Program-made: the position numbers and the translations under genes
Shown here: positions 6,369-17,446 of the stretch, in pieces
How positions within the stretch are numbered: position 1 is the first letter of the stretch
Layout of the letters: every line of letters begins with the position of its first letter
Notes under the pieces: model-generated
Seen by the model: only the letters and a program-made list of their open reading frames with translations
What the model was told of the DNA's origin: nothing
The model's database searches: none
DNA from: Akkermansia sp.
GTDB taxonomy: Bacteria > Verrucomicrobiota > Verrucomicrobiia > Verrucomicrobiales > Akkermansiaceae
NCBI GenBank assembly: GCA_017471985.1
Contig: JAFURE010000042.1
Span: forward strand, 1 to 52,338
DNA length: 52,338 nt
Direction of reading: 5' to 3'

Positions 6369-7637
6369 ATGCCAGACGCCAGATTCCAGCCCCTTACCGG
6401 TTTCCGCGATTTTGCCCCCCAGGAGTTCGCCCTGCGTGCCTATCTTTTCGATACCTGGCGTAAGGTAGCCCATCGTTACGGCTTTGTGGAGTGGGAGGCC
6501 CCCACCATCGAGGCTACGGAACTCTACCTCAAGAAGTCCGGTGGCGAGCTGCCCACTCAGCTCTTCCGCTTTGTGGACCAGGGCGAGCGAGATATTACCG
6601 TGCGTCCCGAGCTTACCGCCTCGCTGGGCCGTATAGCCGCAGCCTATCAGCGCGAGTACACCAAGCCGCTCAAGTGGTTTGAAATCGGCAGTTGTTTCCG
6701 CTACGAAAAGCCGCAGAAGGGCCGTTTGCGCGAGTTTGTGCAGTTCAATGCCGATATTCTGGGCGAGGCCGGCGAAGGCTCGGATGCTGAGCTGATTGCA
6801 CTGGCCATTGACTGCATGCGCGAGTTCGGTTTTACGGCCGATGACTTTGTGGTACGTGTGTCGGACCGCGAGGTGTGGCTGCGCTATGCCGCCGAGCACG
6901 GTGTGCCCGAGGAGAAGACAGGGGACTTCCTCGCCATCATTGACAAGTTTGAGCGTGACCGCCCCGAGGTCTGCCAGCAGAAGCTCGATGCCTTCGGTAT
7001 GCAGCGTGCTGAAATTGAAGCCTTCATTCAGAACCCGCCTGCCGGTTGCTCGCCCCGCTATGAGGCAGTGCTTGCTGAGCTCGAAGCCCGCGGTCTGGCG
7101 GACTATGTGAAGCTCGACCTGTATGTGGTGCGCGGGCTTGCCTACTACACCGGGCTGGTGTTCGAGATTTTCGACAAGGGCCACAGCCTGCGCGCCATTG
7201 CCGGCGGTGGGCGTTACAATGGCCTGGTGTCCACGCTTTCCAATGGTGCTGTCGACATGCCGGCTACCGGCTTTGCCATGGGAGATGCCGTGATTGCTCA
7301 CCTTATCGAGGCATGCCCCGCCGCCCGCGCACTGAGGGATGCCGCTGTTAAGCCCGATGCCTGCGATGTGTGCCTGGTTCTTGCCGCCGCCGAGATGCGC
7401 CCGCAGATGCTCGGTCTCGCCTCCACCCTGCGCGATGCCGGTGTGCGTGTGGACCTGCCGCTCGCTCCCGCCAAGATGGGTAACCAGCTGAAGCGCGCCG
7501 AGAAAATCGGCGCTACATACGCCGTGATTGTAGGTACCGAATATCCGGAACTCGAGCTCAAGAATCTGGCGACTCGTCAGTCGGTGAAGACTGACCTCGA
7601 GGGCCTGCTCAATGAGCTCCTGCCCGATGAGGCCTAA
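6369..7637 (+). CDS. hisS: Histidine--tRNA ligase
   Basis: Class II aminoacyl-tRNA synthetase that charges tRNA-His in the cytoplasm. It has 422 residues, the normal size. The catalytic core shows motif 2 as FRYEKPQKGRLREF (110-123), the histidine-specific motif VVRGLAYYTG (253-262) and the adjacent GGGRYNGL (279-286). The more common RGLDYYTG has Ala in place of Asp here, a variant known in some bacterial lineages. The C-terminal anticodon-binding domain (about 335-422) includes the LGLASTLRDAGVRVDL and KMGNQLKRAEKIGA segments. It stands alone behind a consensus promoter and ends at a bidirectional hairpin shared with clpC. Confidence 0.95.
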   Translation: MPDARFQPLTGFRDFAPQEFALRAYLFDTWRKVAHRYGFVEWEAPTIEATELYLKKSGGELPTQLFRFVDQGERDITVRPELTASLGRIAAAYQREYTKPLKWFEIGSCFRYEKPQKGRLREFVQFNADILGEAGEGSDAELIALAIDCMREFGFTADDFVVRVSDREVWLRYAAEHGVPEEKTGDFLAIIDKFERDRPEVCQQKLDAFGMQRAEIEAFIQNPPAGCSPRYEAVLAELEARGLADYVKLDLYVVRGLAYYTGLVFEIFDKGHSLRAIAGGGRYNGLVSTLSNGAVDMPATGFAMGDAVIAHLIEACPAARALRDAAVKPDACDVCLVLAAAEMRPQMLGLASTLRDAGVRVDLPLAPAKMGNQLKRAEKIGATYAVIVGTEYPELELKNLATRQSVKTDLEGLLNELLPDEA

Positions 7638-7663
7638 GCAGATTCCATTAAACAAAAAGAGAG

Positions 7664-7692
7664 CGCCCCGATAGCTTGATGCTGTCGGGGCG
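7664..7692. terminator. Bidirectional terminator between hisS and clpC
   Basis: A 12-bp stem (CGCCCCGATAGC / GCTGTCGGGGCG, one G-U pair) closes a 5-nt loop. The minus-strand side is followed by a run of five T, so it suits the clpC operon best. The plus-strand side ends hisS transcription, with a weaker T-rich tail. Confidence 0.85.
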
Positions 7693-7707
7693 TCATTGTT
7701 GAATGAT

Positions 7708-10407
<2,700 letters not shown>

Positions 10408-10427
10408 GTCGGAAAAATCGTGTATTG

Positions 10428-11549
10428 TTATGCGCTGCAGGGCGCTGTGAGCAGGGTGGTGCGGTTCAGTATGCTCTGAATGGCTCGGCTGCGGGCTTTC
10501 TGCGGTTCGGTGGCTGCTCGGGGGTGCGGGGGCTCCGGGATATCATTGCCATCAGCGAAATCACCGCCGTACAGGAGTTGCGCGGCTAGCTCTGTGAGTA
10601 ATTGCTGTTCTGTACCTTCTGTCGGTTGAACAAATCCGCACACAACTCCCAGACGCAGCATGGAGATGGCGTCCACCCACTCAGCAAGGGTGATAGCCCT
10701 GGCGTAGCGCAGAAGTCCGTAACTGCGGTTCACGCTATCGGCGAGCAGCAAATCCCCGGTGTCGTGCAGGTCGAGCAGGCGGTCGCGCACCTGATGTTCG
10801 CGCTCGACCAGGGTGTACATGACGTCATTGAGGTGAGTAATCATTTCCTCCATCACCCCGTAAATGACCGGTGCCGTGTACAGGACGTAGATGTTGCCGC
10901 ACTCTTCACCATATTGCGGATAGAAGGGGGCAATGTTGAGCTGGAGTTTATCGATGCTTCGGGTGACCTGTGGCATCATGTTCGAGAGTGTGAGCGCCGG
11001 CAGGTGCAGCACGGTGTAGAGCTGCACGCCCTCGCCACTTTCACCGGGCAGGCTGGTCAGGTAGCCGTTGCGGCTGTCGGCTGCAAAGTCAAACCGATTT
11101 TCCAGATTGCGGGGGAGTTGATACAATCCGGTAAGCAGGGCTGCGAAATCAGGCTTGTTGCTGAAGTGGTGAATGGCCAGGTGCTCTTCTTCGTTGAGCA
11201 TGACCACGGTGTCCTGCTTTCTGTTGATGATGACGTGGCAGCCGTCCTGCCTGGCTGCCATGCAGGGGGAGAGCTGTCGGCGCTCCAGCAGGGCGCGGCG
11301 GCAGCCGTAATCCAGGTTGCTGAGTTCTGCGTGGTAGGCTGTTTTGAACCCGGGCTGTGCCAGTACAGCGGGCAGAAGCTGCCCGGCAACGGCTCGGCGC
11401 CCCTCTGCCGTACTCCAGCCGGGGAAGGCATGGCCGCGCAGATTGCGTACCAGGCGTCCCATTATGCCCAGAATCACATCGTCCTCAGCCCCGGGGGTAC
11501 GGAACCAGGGCGGGCAGGTCTTCTGCAAGGTGTTAAAATTGAGAGCCAT
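10428..11549 (-). CDS. McsB-like protein (ATP:guanido phosphotransferase fold), probably a pseudokinase
   Basis: Homologue of the protein arginine kinase McsB, 373 residues. Family blocks remain: RLVRNLRGHAFP (32-43), VMLNEEEHLAI (116-126), NGYLTS (161-166), VLHLPAL (180-186) and YGEECGNIY (213-221). Many active-site residues do not. Compared from memory with Bacillus subtilis McsB, SSR before RLARN is GIM, the Arg of EEDHIRI is Ala125, TSCPTN reads TSLPGE (Cys lost), the Arg of TGLRAS is Gln176, and the Arg of VRGIYGEG is lost. I infer that it cannot phosphorylate arginine normally and may serve as a ClpC adaptor or McsA partner. Its place between mcsA and clpC fits that. Calling it plain McsB would hide this loss. 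Confidence 0.85.
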   Translation of the reverse strand: MALNFNTLQKTCPPWFRTPGAEDDVILGIMGRLVRNLRGHAFPGWSTAEGRRAVAGQLLPAVLAQPGFKTAYHAELSNLDYGCRRALLERRQLSPCMAARQDGCHVIINRKQDTVVMLNEEEHLAIHHFSNKPDFAALLTGLYQLPRNLENRFDFAADSRNGYLTSLPGESGEGVQLYTVLHLPALTLSNMMPQVTRSIDKLQLNIAPFYPQYGEECGNIYVLYTAPVIYGVMEEMITHLNDVMYTLVEREHQVRDRLLDLHDTGDLLLADSVNRSYGLLRYARAITLAEWVDAISMLRLGVVCGFVQPTEGTEQQLLTELAAQLLYGGDFADGNDIPEPPHPRAATEPQKARSRAIQSILNRTTLLTAPCSA

Positions 11550-11570
11550 GTGGCGTTATATGAGTTGTCA

Positions 11571-12104
11571 TCAGTTGAGTTCCTTGAGTTCGTCGCGCAG
11601 GCGGGCTGCGGTCTCGTAATCCTCGCGCTCAATCGCAGCCTGCAGCTGTTGTTCCAGTCTGCTGCGATGTACGGCGGCAGATTCCGGCGCTACGGGCTCA
11701 GGTGTAGCCTCGCTTTCTTCGCTGCGCTGCTCTTCGGCCTTGATTTCATCGGCAAATACGCTGTAGCAGTCGGCGCAGCCCAGACGGCCGGTATTACGGA
11801 AATCCTCCAATGTGAATCGGCAGGTCGGGCACTCGGTAAGCATGTCCCCCGAGCGGCGTCGTACCGCGGGTTTCGGGGATTCGCTCCCCGAGCCAATGAG
11901 CTCCTTCACCAGTTTATCGACCTTCTCCTTGAAGGCATCGGGAAAAAACTTTTCAGCAAAAGTCAGTGATTGCGGGTCGAAAAGTCCTTTCTCTCGGGCA
12001 CAGGTCTCGCACAGAGCCAGGTCTGTGGCCTGCCCGTTGATAATCTGTGTCAGGTAAATTGAGGCGCGCTTTCCGCAAATCTGGCATTTTTTCACGCCCG
12101 CCAT
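11571..12104 (-). CDS. mcsA: McsA-like zinc-finger/UVR protein
   Basis: Small adaptor of 177 residues for the ClpC system. Four CxxC pairs are visible: CQIC (7-10), CETC (32-35), CPTC around 91-94 and CADC around 109-112, the usual zinc sites of McsA. A Ser/Glu/Pro-rich linker leads to a C-terminal UVR motif (LEQQLQAAIEREDYETAARL), which also occurs in ClpC, UvrB and UvrC and mediates protein contacts. In known systems McsA binds and activates McsB. Here it heads the operon mcsA-mcsB-clpC, with 21- and 20-bp gaps. No CtsR-like repressor gene is present. Confidence 0.88.
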   Translation of the reverse strand: MAGVKKCQICGKRASIYLTQIINGQATDLALCETCAREKGLFDPQSLTFAEKFFPDAFKEKVDKLVKELIGSGSESPKPAVRRRSGDMLTECPTCRFTLEDFRNTGRLGCADCYSVFADEIKAEEQRSEESEATPEPVAPESAAVHRSRLEQQLQAAIEREDYETAARLRDELKELN

Positions 12105-12177
12105 TGTAACATGTCATTGCATGGGCGGGCGAGTCTCTGTCGTGTCTTTCTGTGTCAGTATGCGCACCATTCCGTGC

Positions 12178-12206
12178 TTGACTTCACGCGCATATAAGGG
12201 TATGCT
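12178..12206 (+). promoter_or_regulatory. Sigma-70-like promoter of the exported caspase-like protein gene
   Basis: TTGACT (12178-12183) and TATGCT (12201-12206) are spaced by 17 bp. The gene's ATG is at 12216, so the predicted transcript would start about at the start codon or only a few bases before it. Confidence 0.6.
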
Positions 12207-12215
12207 TTGCGCACG

Positions 12216-12902
12216 ATGAAGATAGCGCGATATTTTTCCCTGGCATGCCTGTTGTCTCTTTGCCCTATGGTCGAGGCTGTAGAGGTGATATTGTCCGGCG
12301 GTGTGGCTCTGAAATCCTGGGAGCATTTGCGCGGTCCTTCGGCACATGATAATTGGTGGGCTAACTTCATACGTGCAGCGACGGTTCAGATGGATATGAC
12401 CCGTCGCAAGTCGCCGGATGCTGCTATTGTGTGGATTGTTTTCCGACCGGCATACCTTACCCGTGGGCGTGAAGACGGCAAGAATTACATTTCGATGATT
12501 CGTGAGCAGGCTGCCAAACGAAAGGTGAAATTGGTGCTGGTGGATACTGCGGAGCAGGCATACGCTGCTATTAACGGAGCCGGTAAGGGAAGAGAGAAAA
12601 TTACGTCGTTCTACTATTTCGGGCACTCGAATGCCCACGCCTTCATGCTGGAGTACAGCAACGATATCATCGGTGCTTCAACACAGTGGATGCATGAGGA
12701 CGACCTGGCTGTAAAAATTAATAAATCAGCGTTTGCTCCCGATGCCCGCTGCCGAAGTTTCGGCTGTTACACCGGCAACAGCATGAGCGCCAAGTGGAAT
12801 AAAGCTATTGGTGTACCCATGTGGGGTAATACCGAATCCACGCGCTACCACCCGGTCAGCAATGGCTGTCTGCCTACGGGTAACGGAAGGTGGGTAAAGT
12901 GA
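12216..12902 (+). CDS. Exported protein with caspase-like His/Cys pair, unknown function
   Basis: Protein of 228 residues. The ATG at 12216 is preferred over the TTG at 12207 because the signal peptide (MKIARYFSLACLLSLC...VEA) begins there. The mature part alternates hydrophobic strands and helices. A strand ending in FYYFGHS places His137 after the strand, and a later strand places Cys184 in SFGCYTGN; this spacing and local context resemble the catalytic His and Cys of clan CD (caspase, gingipain, CHAT-like) peptidases. I do not see a standard family signature, so peptidase activity is a hypothesis. It may instead be a catalytically inert relative. It is monocistronic and ends at a perfect hairpin. 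Confidence 0.7.
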   Translation: MKIARYFSLACLLSLCPMVEAVEVILSGGVALKSWEHLRGPSAHDNWWANFIRAATVQMDMTRRKSPDAAIVWIVFRPAYLTRGREDGKNYISMIREQAAKRKVKLVLVDTAEQAYAAINGAGKGREKITSFYYFGHSNAHAFMLEYSNDIIGASTQWMHEDDLAVKINKSAFAPDARCRSFGCYTGNSMSAKWNKAIGVPMWGNTESTRYHPVSNGCLPTGNGRWVK

Positions 12903-12919
12903 ACAGGCTTTAACAAGTG

Positions 12920-12946
12920 AAAATGCCGGGCTACACCCGGCATTTT
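12920..12946. terminator. Bidirectional terminator
   Basis: A perfect 11-bp stem (AAAATGCCGGG / CCCGGCATTTT) closes the loop CTACA. A/T runs on both flanks let it end both the plus-strand exported protein gene and the minus-strand lipid operon. Confidence 0.9.
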
Positions 12947-12951
12947 CTGTA

Positions 12952-13929
12952 TCAGAAATCTTTCGCGCGGCGCAGGAATGAGCGCCAGGCATACACCATG
13001 GGGTGCGACATGAATCTGCCCAGTGGGGTGGTGGGGATGGGGGTTCGCGGTATACAGACGCGCAGACGCCCCGGAATACGGCGAATAACGACACTCTCGC
13101 CCGGGTGGAGGGTGCCGGCGTAGTCACCATCGAGCTGGTAATCAATGGTTCCCTCGGCTGTTATTTCACATTCCTCGAAGGTGCAGAGGTTGGTGAACTC
13201 GCTCACATTGCTGCGAGTGGCACCACGCTGCAGCATACAGCCCAGGATTTCAAAGAGAATCGGCATGCTCTCCTGGTGAATGATGGCGGCATCGAGCTTG
13301 CCGTCATCGTAGCGGGCATCGGCAAAGAGGTGAGCCTCGCCACCATAGCGCTTGCCGTTGCCCATGATAATCTGCGTGCCGCTCATGGACTTCCCGTCGG
13401 GCAGGGTAACGGTGATGAGGGGGTGGTGTCTGACGGCTACCTGCAGACCGGTGATGATATGGGCGGCTGCCCCCATGTTGCGCTTGAGTTTGGGGGTGAT
13501 GAGCTTTACGATGCTGGCGTCGGGGCCAAAGCCGGCCATCTGCAGGAAGGGGCGATCGTTGACGGTAAAGATATCGACCTCTTGTCTGGCTCCGTTCTGA
13601 ATGGCATCGAGCGCAATATCAAAACGACGGGAGCCGATACCCAGCTCGCGGGAAAATACATTCATGGTACCGCAGGGCAGAATACCCAGAGAGGCCTGCG
13701 TGCCCACCAGCCCCTGCGCGGCATTCATGAGGGTGCCGTCGCCACCGGCAGCTGCAATGACCGGCTCTCCTGCCTCTGCCAGTTCCCGGGCGCGGGCTGT
13801 CAAATCCTCCGCACTGGTGGTGGGTACCAGAGTGAAATCGTTACGATGGTCATCCAGCCAACTCTTCAGGCCTGAGCGGAACAGGCTGCCGGCCTTGGGA
13901 TTGATGAGCAGGGGTACGGTGAGGTGCAT
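12952..13929 (-). CDS. Diacylglycerol/lipid kinase family protein (YegS/DgkB-like)
   Basis: Predicted soluble lipid kinase of 325 residues. The N-terminal domain holds the nucleotide-binding signature GGDGT (62-66) and the following GILPCGTMNVFSREL segment, both diagnostic of the DAGK catalytic family. The C-terminal beta-sandwich lid contains MAGFGPDA and the YDDGKLDAAI motif. Family members phosphorylate diacylglycerol or related lipids, often to recycle diacylglycerol into phosphatidate. It sits 7 bp after cdsA, which uses phosphatidate, so a role in phospholipid supply is a reasonable inference. The exact substrate cannot be read from the sequence. Confidence 0.88.
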   Translation of the reverse strand: MHLTVPLLINPKAGSLFRSGLKSWLDDHRNDFTLVPTTSAEDLTARARELAEAGEPVIAAAGGDGTLMNAAQGLVGTQASLGILPCGTMNVFSRELGIGSRRFDIALDAIQNGARQEVDIFTVNDRPFLQMAGFGPDASIVKLITPKLKRNMGAAAHIITGLQVAVRHHPLITVTLPDGKSMSGTQIIMGNGKRYGGEAHLFADARYDDGKLDAAIIHQESMPILFEILGCMLQRGATRSNVSEFTNLCTFEECEITAEGTIDYQLDGDYAGTLHPGESVVIRRIPGRLRVCIPRTPIPTTPLGRFMSHPMVYAWRSFLRRAKDF

Positions 13930-13936
13930 GGGGAAA

Positions 13937-14869
13937 TCAGATGATTGCCATCACTGCTGTGAAGAACGCAACGGTGAAGGAAGGCGAGTCGATAAGGTCG
14001 AATATGCCGCCAATGCCGGGCAGCAGAGAGCCGCTGTCTTTGATGGCTACGCCTCGTTTGATGAGTGAACCGGCTAAATCGCCGGCTACGCTGAGTATGA
14101 AGATGCAGGGCATCAGTACACAGAAGAATACCACCGGGCTGATTTCAAAGCCGAAATCAGTTATGGGCAGCAGTAGCCAGCTGAAAACAGATGTGAGGGT
14201 GAAAGAACCAATGATACCCTCCCAGGTTTTCTTGGGCGAGACGACAGGGCTGAACCTGGGCTTAATGAAACGACCACCCAGCAGCACGCCGCTCACGTAT
14301 GCCCAGATGTCACTCATCTTGGTAGCAAGTATGAGCCAGAGAAGGTTGTAGGTGCGGGTAGGTTCATCGAGGGCGCTCAGGGCAAAGGCAAAGAGCCACA
14401 CGGGATAGACGAAGGAAAGAATGGTCATGCCGGCACTGCTGAGCGCCTGTGCTCCGGTACTGCCCTTGTAGTCCATGCGGTAGAGCTCGCAGAAGAAAGT
14501 GGCAAGTACAAAAAGTACCAGCAGGCTCAGGGCTGTTGCTCCGAAGTTGAAACTGCAGGCCAGGAAAAGGGAGGTGGGGCCGTCCTCTCCGCCGATGATA
14601 GCGATGGGCTCCTCACTGTTGAGTAGAAGCATGCCGGCAGCCATGAGCCAGGGGTAGACGAGCCCGGCTATGAGGGAGAGCCCTCGGTTGGATTCCTTGC
14701 CACGCTCTTTCAGCATGCGGAACCACTCATAGCTGGTCAGGTTGCAGAGTACACACACCAGAATGGCATAGCCGATGGCGTTGTTCCAGCATACGGCACC
14801 GCCAAGCAGACCGAGTAGAATGATGGTGCTGATACCGCGTTCTATGAATGTTTTTACTTTCGGGCTCAT
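13937..14869 (-). CDS. cdsA: Phosphatidate cytidylyltransferase
   Basis: Integral membrane enzyme of 310 residues that makes CDP-diacylglycerol from phosphatidate and CTP, the branch point of phospholipid synthesis. About eight membrane segments are visible. The conserved block SPKKTWEG is followed by the C-terminal signature SLIKRGVAIKDSGSLLPGIG and GGIFDLIDS. That signature normally ends HGGxxDRxD; here the His is Ile and the Arg of DRxD is Leu, though both Asp remain. It is flanked by a hypothetical membrane protein gene (6 bp gap) and the lipid kinase gene (7 bp gap), giving a three-gene operon ended by the hairpin at 12920-12946. Confidence 0.9.
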   Translation of the reverse strand: MSPKVKTFIERGISTIILLGLLGGAVCWNNAIGYAILVCVLCNLTSYEWFRMLKERGKESNRGLSLIAGLVYPWLMAAGMLLLNSEEPIAIIGGEDGPTSLFLACSFNFGATALSLLVLFVLATFFCELYRMDYKGSTGAQALSSAGMTILSFVYPVWLFAFALSALDEPTRTYNLLWLILATKMSDIWAYVSGVLLGGRFIKPRFSPVVSPKKTWEGIIGSFTLTSVFSWLLLPITDFGFEISPVVFFCVLMPCIFILSVAGDLAGSLIKRGVAIKDSGSLLPGIGGIFDLIDSPSFTVAFFTAVMAII

Positions 14870-14875
14870 GGTTTA

Positions 14876-15631
14876 TTAGTGTGGAAATGGGTAAATAATG
14901 ATGTTAAAGATAAAATTGACAATGCCCAGCGGAACCAGACAGGAGAGGGCACTCAGCATGCCAAGCCACCAGCGATTCTCCATGCCGCAGGCTTGCTGAC
15001 AACGGCGGCTCAGCATGGCCCACAAATCGGGCGAAAGGAGTATGAGAATTCCGGGCAGTGCCTCCATGATTTCATCGGGGCGTATACGGACGAGTATGAG
15101 GCCGCCGATAATCAATGTCAAGCCGAGTACGTACGGCAGCCCGTAGCGCAGAAAATTGCCGCAGCGAATTCGTGAGGGAATAAGGGTGCGGCAAAGGTAA
15201 CATATGCCGCCGAAAATCAGCAACCAGGCTGCTATGGCTGCCATCATCATGCCGCTTTCCTTGTCTCGCAGTCCGTAGGGAATAAGGCTCAGGGCGCCAA
15301 CGGGCAACAGGAAAGCTCCCAGTCGCTCCCAACGGTGGGCTCCGGTTACCAGTGTGCAGCCCAATACCAGCACGCCGATGGCCAACGGGACATTCGTGTG
15401 GTCAATGAGGGTGATGGCGGTGTTTCCCCACAGCCACAGCAGAGCACTGATGAGGAAGACGGTACGCAGGGGCTGTCCCTGCATACACTTGTAGAGATAG
15501 GCAAAAATGACGGTGCCGCCCACGCATACCAGACAGGCGGTCAGCGGGAGAACCGGGCCGATACCTCCCACAACACCGACAGCGATGTAGCAGGCAAGTT
15601 GCCTCAGTACCTCTTTTGTTTTATCCGTCAT
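14876..15631 (-). CDS. Multi-pass membrane protein, unknown
   Basis: Protein of 251 residues with about eight hydrophobic segments spread over its length and short polar loops (for example HRWERLG and GLRDKESG). I recognise no catalytic motif. It is the first gene of the operon with cdsA and the lipid kinase gene, so a link to the envelope or lipids is suggested by position only. It starts just after the hairpin that ends the fumarase gene. Confidence 0.7.
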   Translation of the reverse strand: MTDKTKEVLRQLACYIAVGVVGGIGPVLPLTACLVCVGGTVIFAYLYKCMQGQPLRTVFLISALLWLWGNTAITLIDHTNVPLAIGVLVLGCTLVTGAHRWERLGAFLLPVGALSLIPYGLRDKESGMMMAAIAAWLLIFGGICYLCRTLIPSRIRCGNFLRYGLPYVLGLTLIIGGLILVRIRPDEIMEALPGILILLSPDLWAMLSRRCQQACGMENRWWLGMLSALSCLVPLGIVNFIFNIIIYPFPH

Positions 15632-15642
15632 TGTTTAAGCTT

Positions 15643-15668
15643 GCCCCCGCTGTCAGAACAGCGGGGGC
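15643..15668 (-). terminator. Terminator after fumarase gene
   Basis: A perfect 11-bp GC-rich stem (GCCCCCGCTGT / ACAGCGGGGGC) closes the loop CAGA. It lies between the fumarase stop codon and the next minus-strand gene. The following T-tract is weak. Confidence 0.8.
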
Positions 15669-15680
15669 TGAGAATGGGCT

Positions 15681-17330
15681 TTAGTGAGCGCAACCGGGGC
15701 AGGCCCAGCCGGCACGAATGTCGGCGAAGAAGTCGTTGCCCTTATCGTCCACCAGAATGTAGGCCGGGAAGTCCTTCACGGTAATCTTCCAGATGGCTTC
15801 CATACCCAGCTCGGGGTACTCGATGCACTCGATGGAGGTGATGCAGTTCTTGGCCAGGTCTGCTGCCACACCGCCGATGGAGCCGAGGTAGAAACCGCCG
15901 AACTTCTGGCAGGCATCCGTCACGCACTGAGCGCGGTTGCCCTTGGCAATCATAATCATGCTGCCGCCGTGGCTCTGGAAGAGATCCACGTAGGAGTCCA
16001 TACGACCGGCTGTGGTCGGGCCGAATGAGCCGGAGGGGTAGCCCTCAGGGGTCTTGGCGGGGCCTGCATAGTAAATCGGGTGGTCCTTCACGTACTGGGG
16101 CAGGTCCTTACCGGCATCCAGCAGTTCCTTGAGCTTGGCGTGAGCGATATCGCGACCTACTATGATGGTGCCGTTGAGCGACAGGCGAGTCTTAACCGGG
16201 TATTTGGAGAGCTCGGCCAGTACTTCCTTCATCGGGCGGTCGAGGTCGATGGGCACACCGGCGCTCTTGGTTTCGCGCAGCTCGGCGGGGATGTACTTGC
16301 CCGGGTCGTACTCCAGCTCTTCGATGAAGATACCCTCGGGGGTAATCTTGGCCTTGGCGTTGCGATCGGCAGAGCAGGATACACCCAGAGCCACTGGGCA
16401 GGAGGCACCGTGGCGCGGCAGGCGAACCACGCGAACATCCAGCGCAAACCACTTGCCGCCGAACTGGGCACCCAGCCCCAGCTTTTCGGCTTCCTTCTTG
16501 AGCTCGTTCTCGAGCTCCACGTCGCGGAAGGCGCGGCCGTGCTCGTTGCCGGTGGTGGGCAGGCTGTCGTAGTACTTGGTGGAGGCCAGTTTAACTGTCT
16601 TCAGGCAGAGCTCGGCGCTGGTACCACCCACAACGAATGCCACGTGGTAGGGCGGGCAGGCGGCAGTGCCCAGCGTGCTCATCTTCTCCACCATGAACTT
16701 CTTGAGGGAAGTGGGGTTGAGCAGGGCCTTTGTCTCCTGATAGAGGTAGGTCTTGTTGGCAGAACCGCCGCCCTTGGCAATGAAGAGGAAGCTGTACTCC
16801 ATGCCGTGGTCGGTGGCAAAGAGGTCAATCTGTGCGGGCAGGTTGGTGCCGGTGTTGATTTCCTTGTACATGTCCAGCGCTACGTTCTGGGAATAGCGCA
16901 GGTTGTTCTTGGTGTAGCAGTCGTATGCACCGCGGGAGATATACTCGGCATCGTCATACCCGGTCCAGACCTGCTGGCCCTTCTTGCCCACGCAGATGGC
17001 CGTGCCGGTGTCCTGACAGAGGGGCAGCACGCCGAGGGCGGCTACTTCGGCATTACGCAGCATGGTGAGAGCCACGCTCTTGTCGTTCTCCGAGGCCTCG
17101 GGGTCGCTCAGTATGCTCTGCACCATCTGCAGGTGCTCCGGGCGCAGATAGAAAGCCACATCGTGCCAGGCGGTCTCGGCCAGAAGGCGCAGACCTTCGG
17201 GCTCGACTTTCAGAATGGGCTTGCCTTCAAATTCACTCACACTCACGTAGTCCTTGGTGAGCAGACGGTACTTCGTGGTGTCTTCCCCCATGGGGAACAT
17301 TTCCTGATAGACAAAAGGAGGTGTTGCCAT
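15681..17330 (-). CDS. Class I fumarate hydratase (iron-sulfur)
   Basis: Oxygen-sensitive [4Fe-4S] fumarase of 549 residues that interconverts fumarate and malate in the TCA or reductive branch. It is the single-chain FumA/FumB type: an alpha domain (about 1-340) fused to a beta domain (about 370-549). The three cluster ligands are visible at Cys105 (PLCQDTGT), Cys225 (AACPPYH) and Cys318 (GVSCSADR), very close to E. coli FumA numbering. The beta domain shows [13 protein letters not shown] and [10 protein letters not shown]. It is monocistronic, with no Shine-Dalgarno sequence. A fumarase of this class fits an anaerobe making succinate or propionate; that metabolic role is an inference. Confidence 0.94.
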   Translation of the reverse strand: MATPPFVYQEMFPMGEDTTKYRLLTKDYVSVSEFEGKPILKVEPEGLRLLAETAWHDVAFYLRPEHLQMVQSILSDPEASENDKSVALTMLRNAEVAALGVLPLCQDTGTAICVGKKGQQVWTGYDDAEYISRGAYDCYTKNNLRYSQNVALDMYKEINTGTNLPAQIDLFATDHGMEYSFLFIAKGGGSANKTYLYQETKALLNPTSLKKFMVEKMSTLGTAACPPYHVAFVVGGTSAELCLKTVKLASTKYYDSLPTTGNEHGRAFRDVELENELKKEAEKLGLGAQFGGKWFALDVRVVRLPRHGASCPVALGVSCSADRNAKAKITPEGIFIEELEYDPGKYIPAELRETKSAGVPIDLDRPMKEVLAELSKYPVKTRLSLNGTIIVGRDIAHAKLKELLDAGKDLPQYVKDHPIYYAGPAKTPEGYPSGSFGPTTAGRMDSYVDLFQSHGGSMIMIAKGNRAQCVTDACQKFGGFYLGSIGGVAADLAKNCITSIECIEYPELGMEAIWKITVKDFPAYILVDDKGNDFFADIRAGWACPGCAH

Positions 17331-17446
17331 AACACCGCTATTTATACCATGATTCTATACACAATTCCAGCAAAAAAAGCTTTACTCGCTGATTGCTGGC
17401 TGATTTTATGCTTGCATGTGGCTCGTAATCATGGGATGATGGGTCT

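Noticed and set aside
10428..11549. Frameshifted or broken mcsB pseudogene
   Set aside because: The frame is intact over 373 codons with conserved fold motifs and operon context; the changes are substitutions, so a maintained pseudokinase is more likely than decay.
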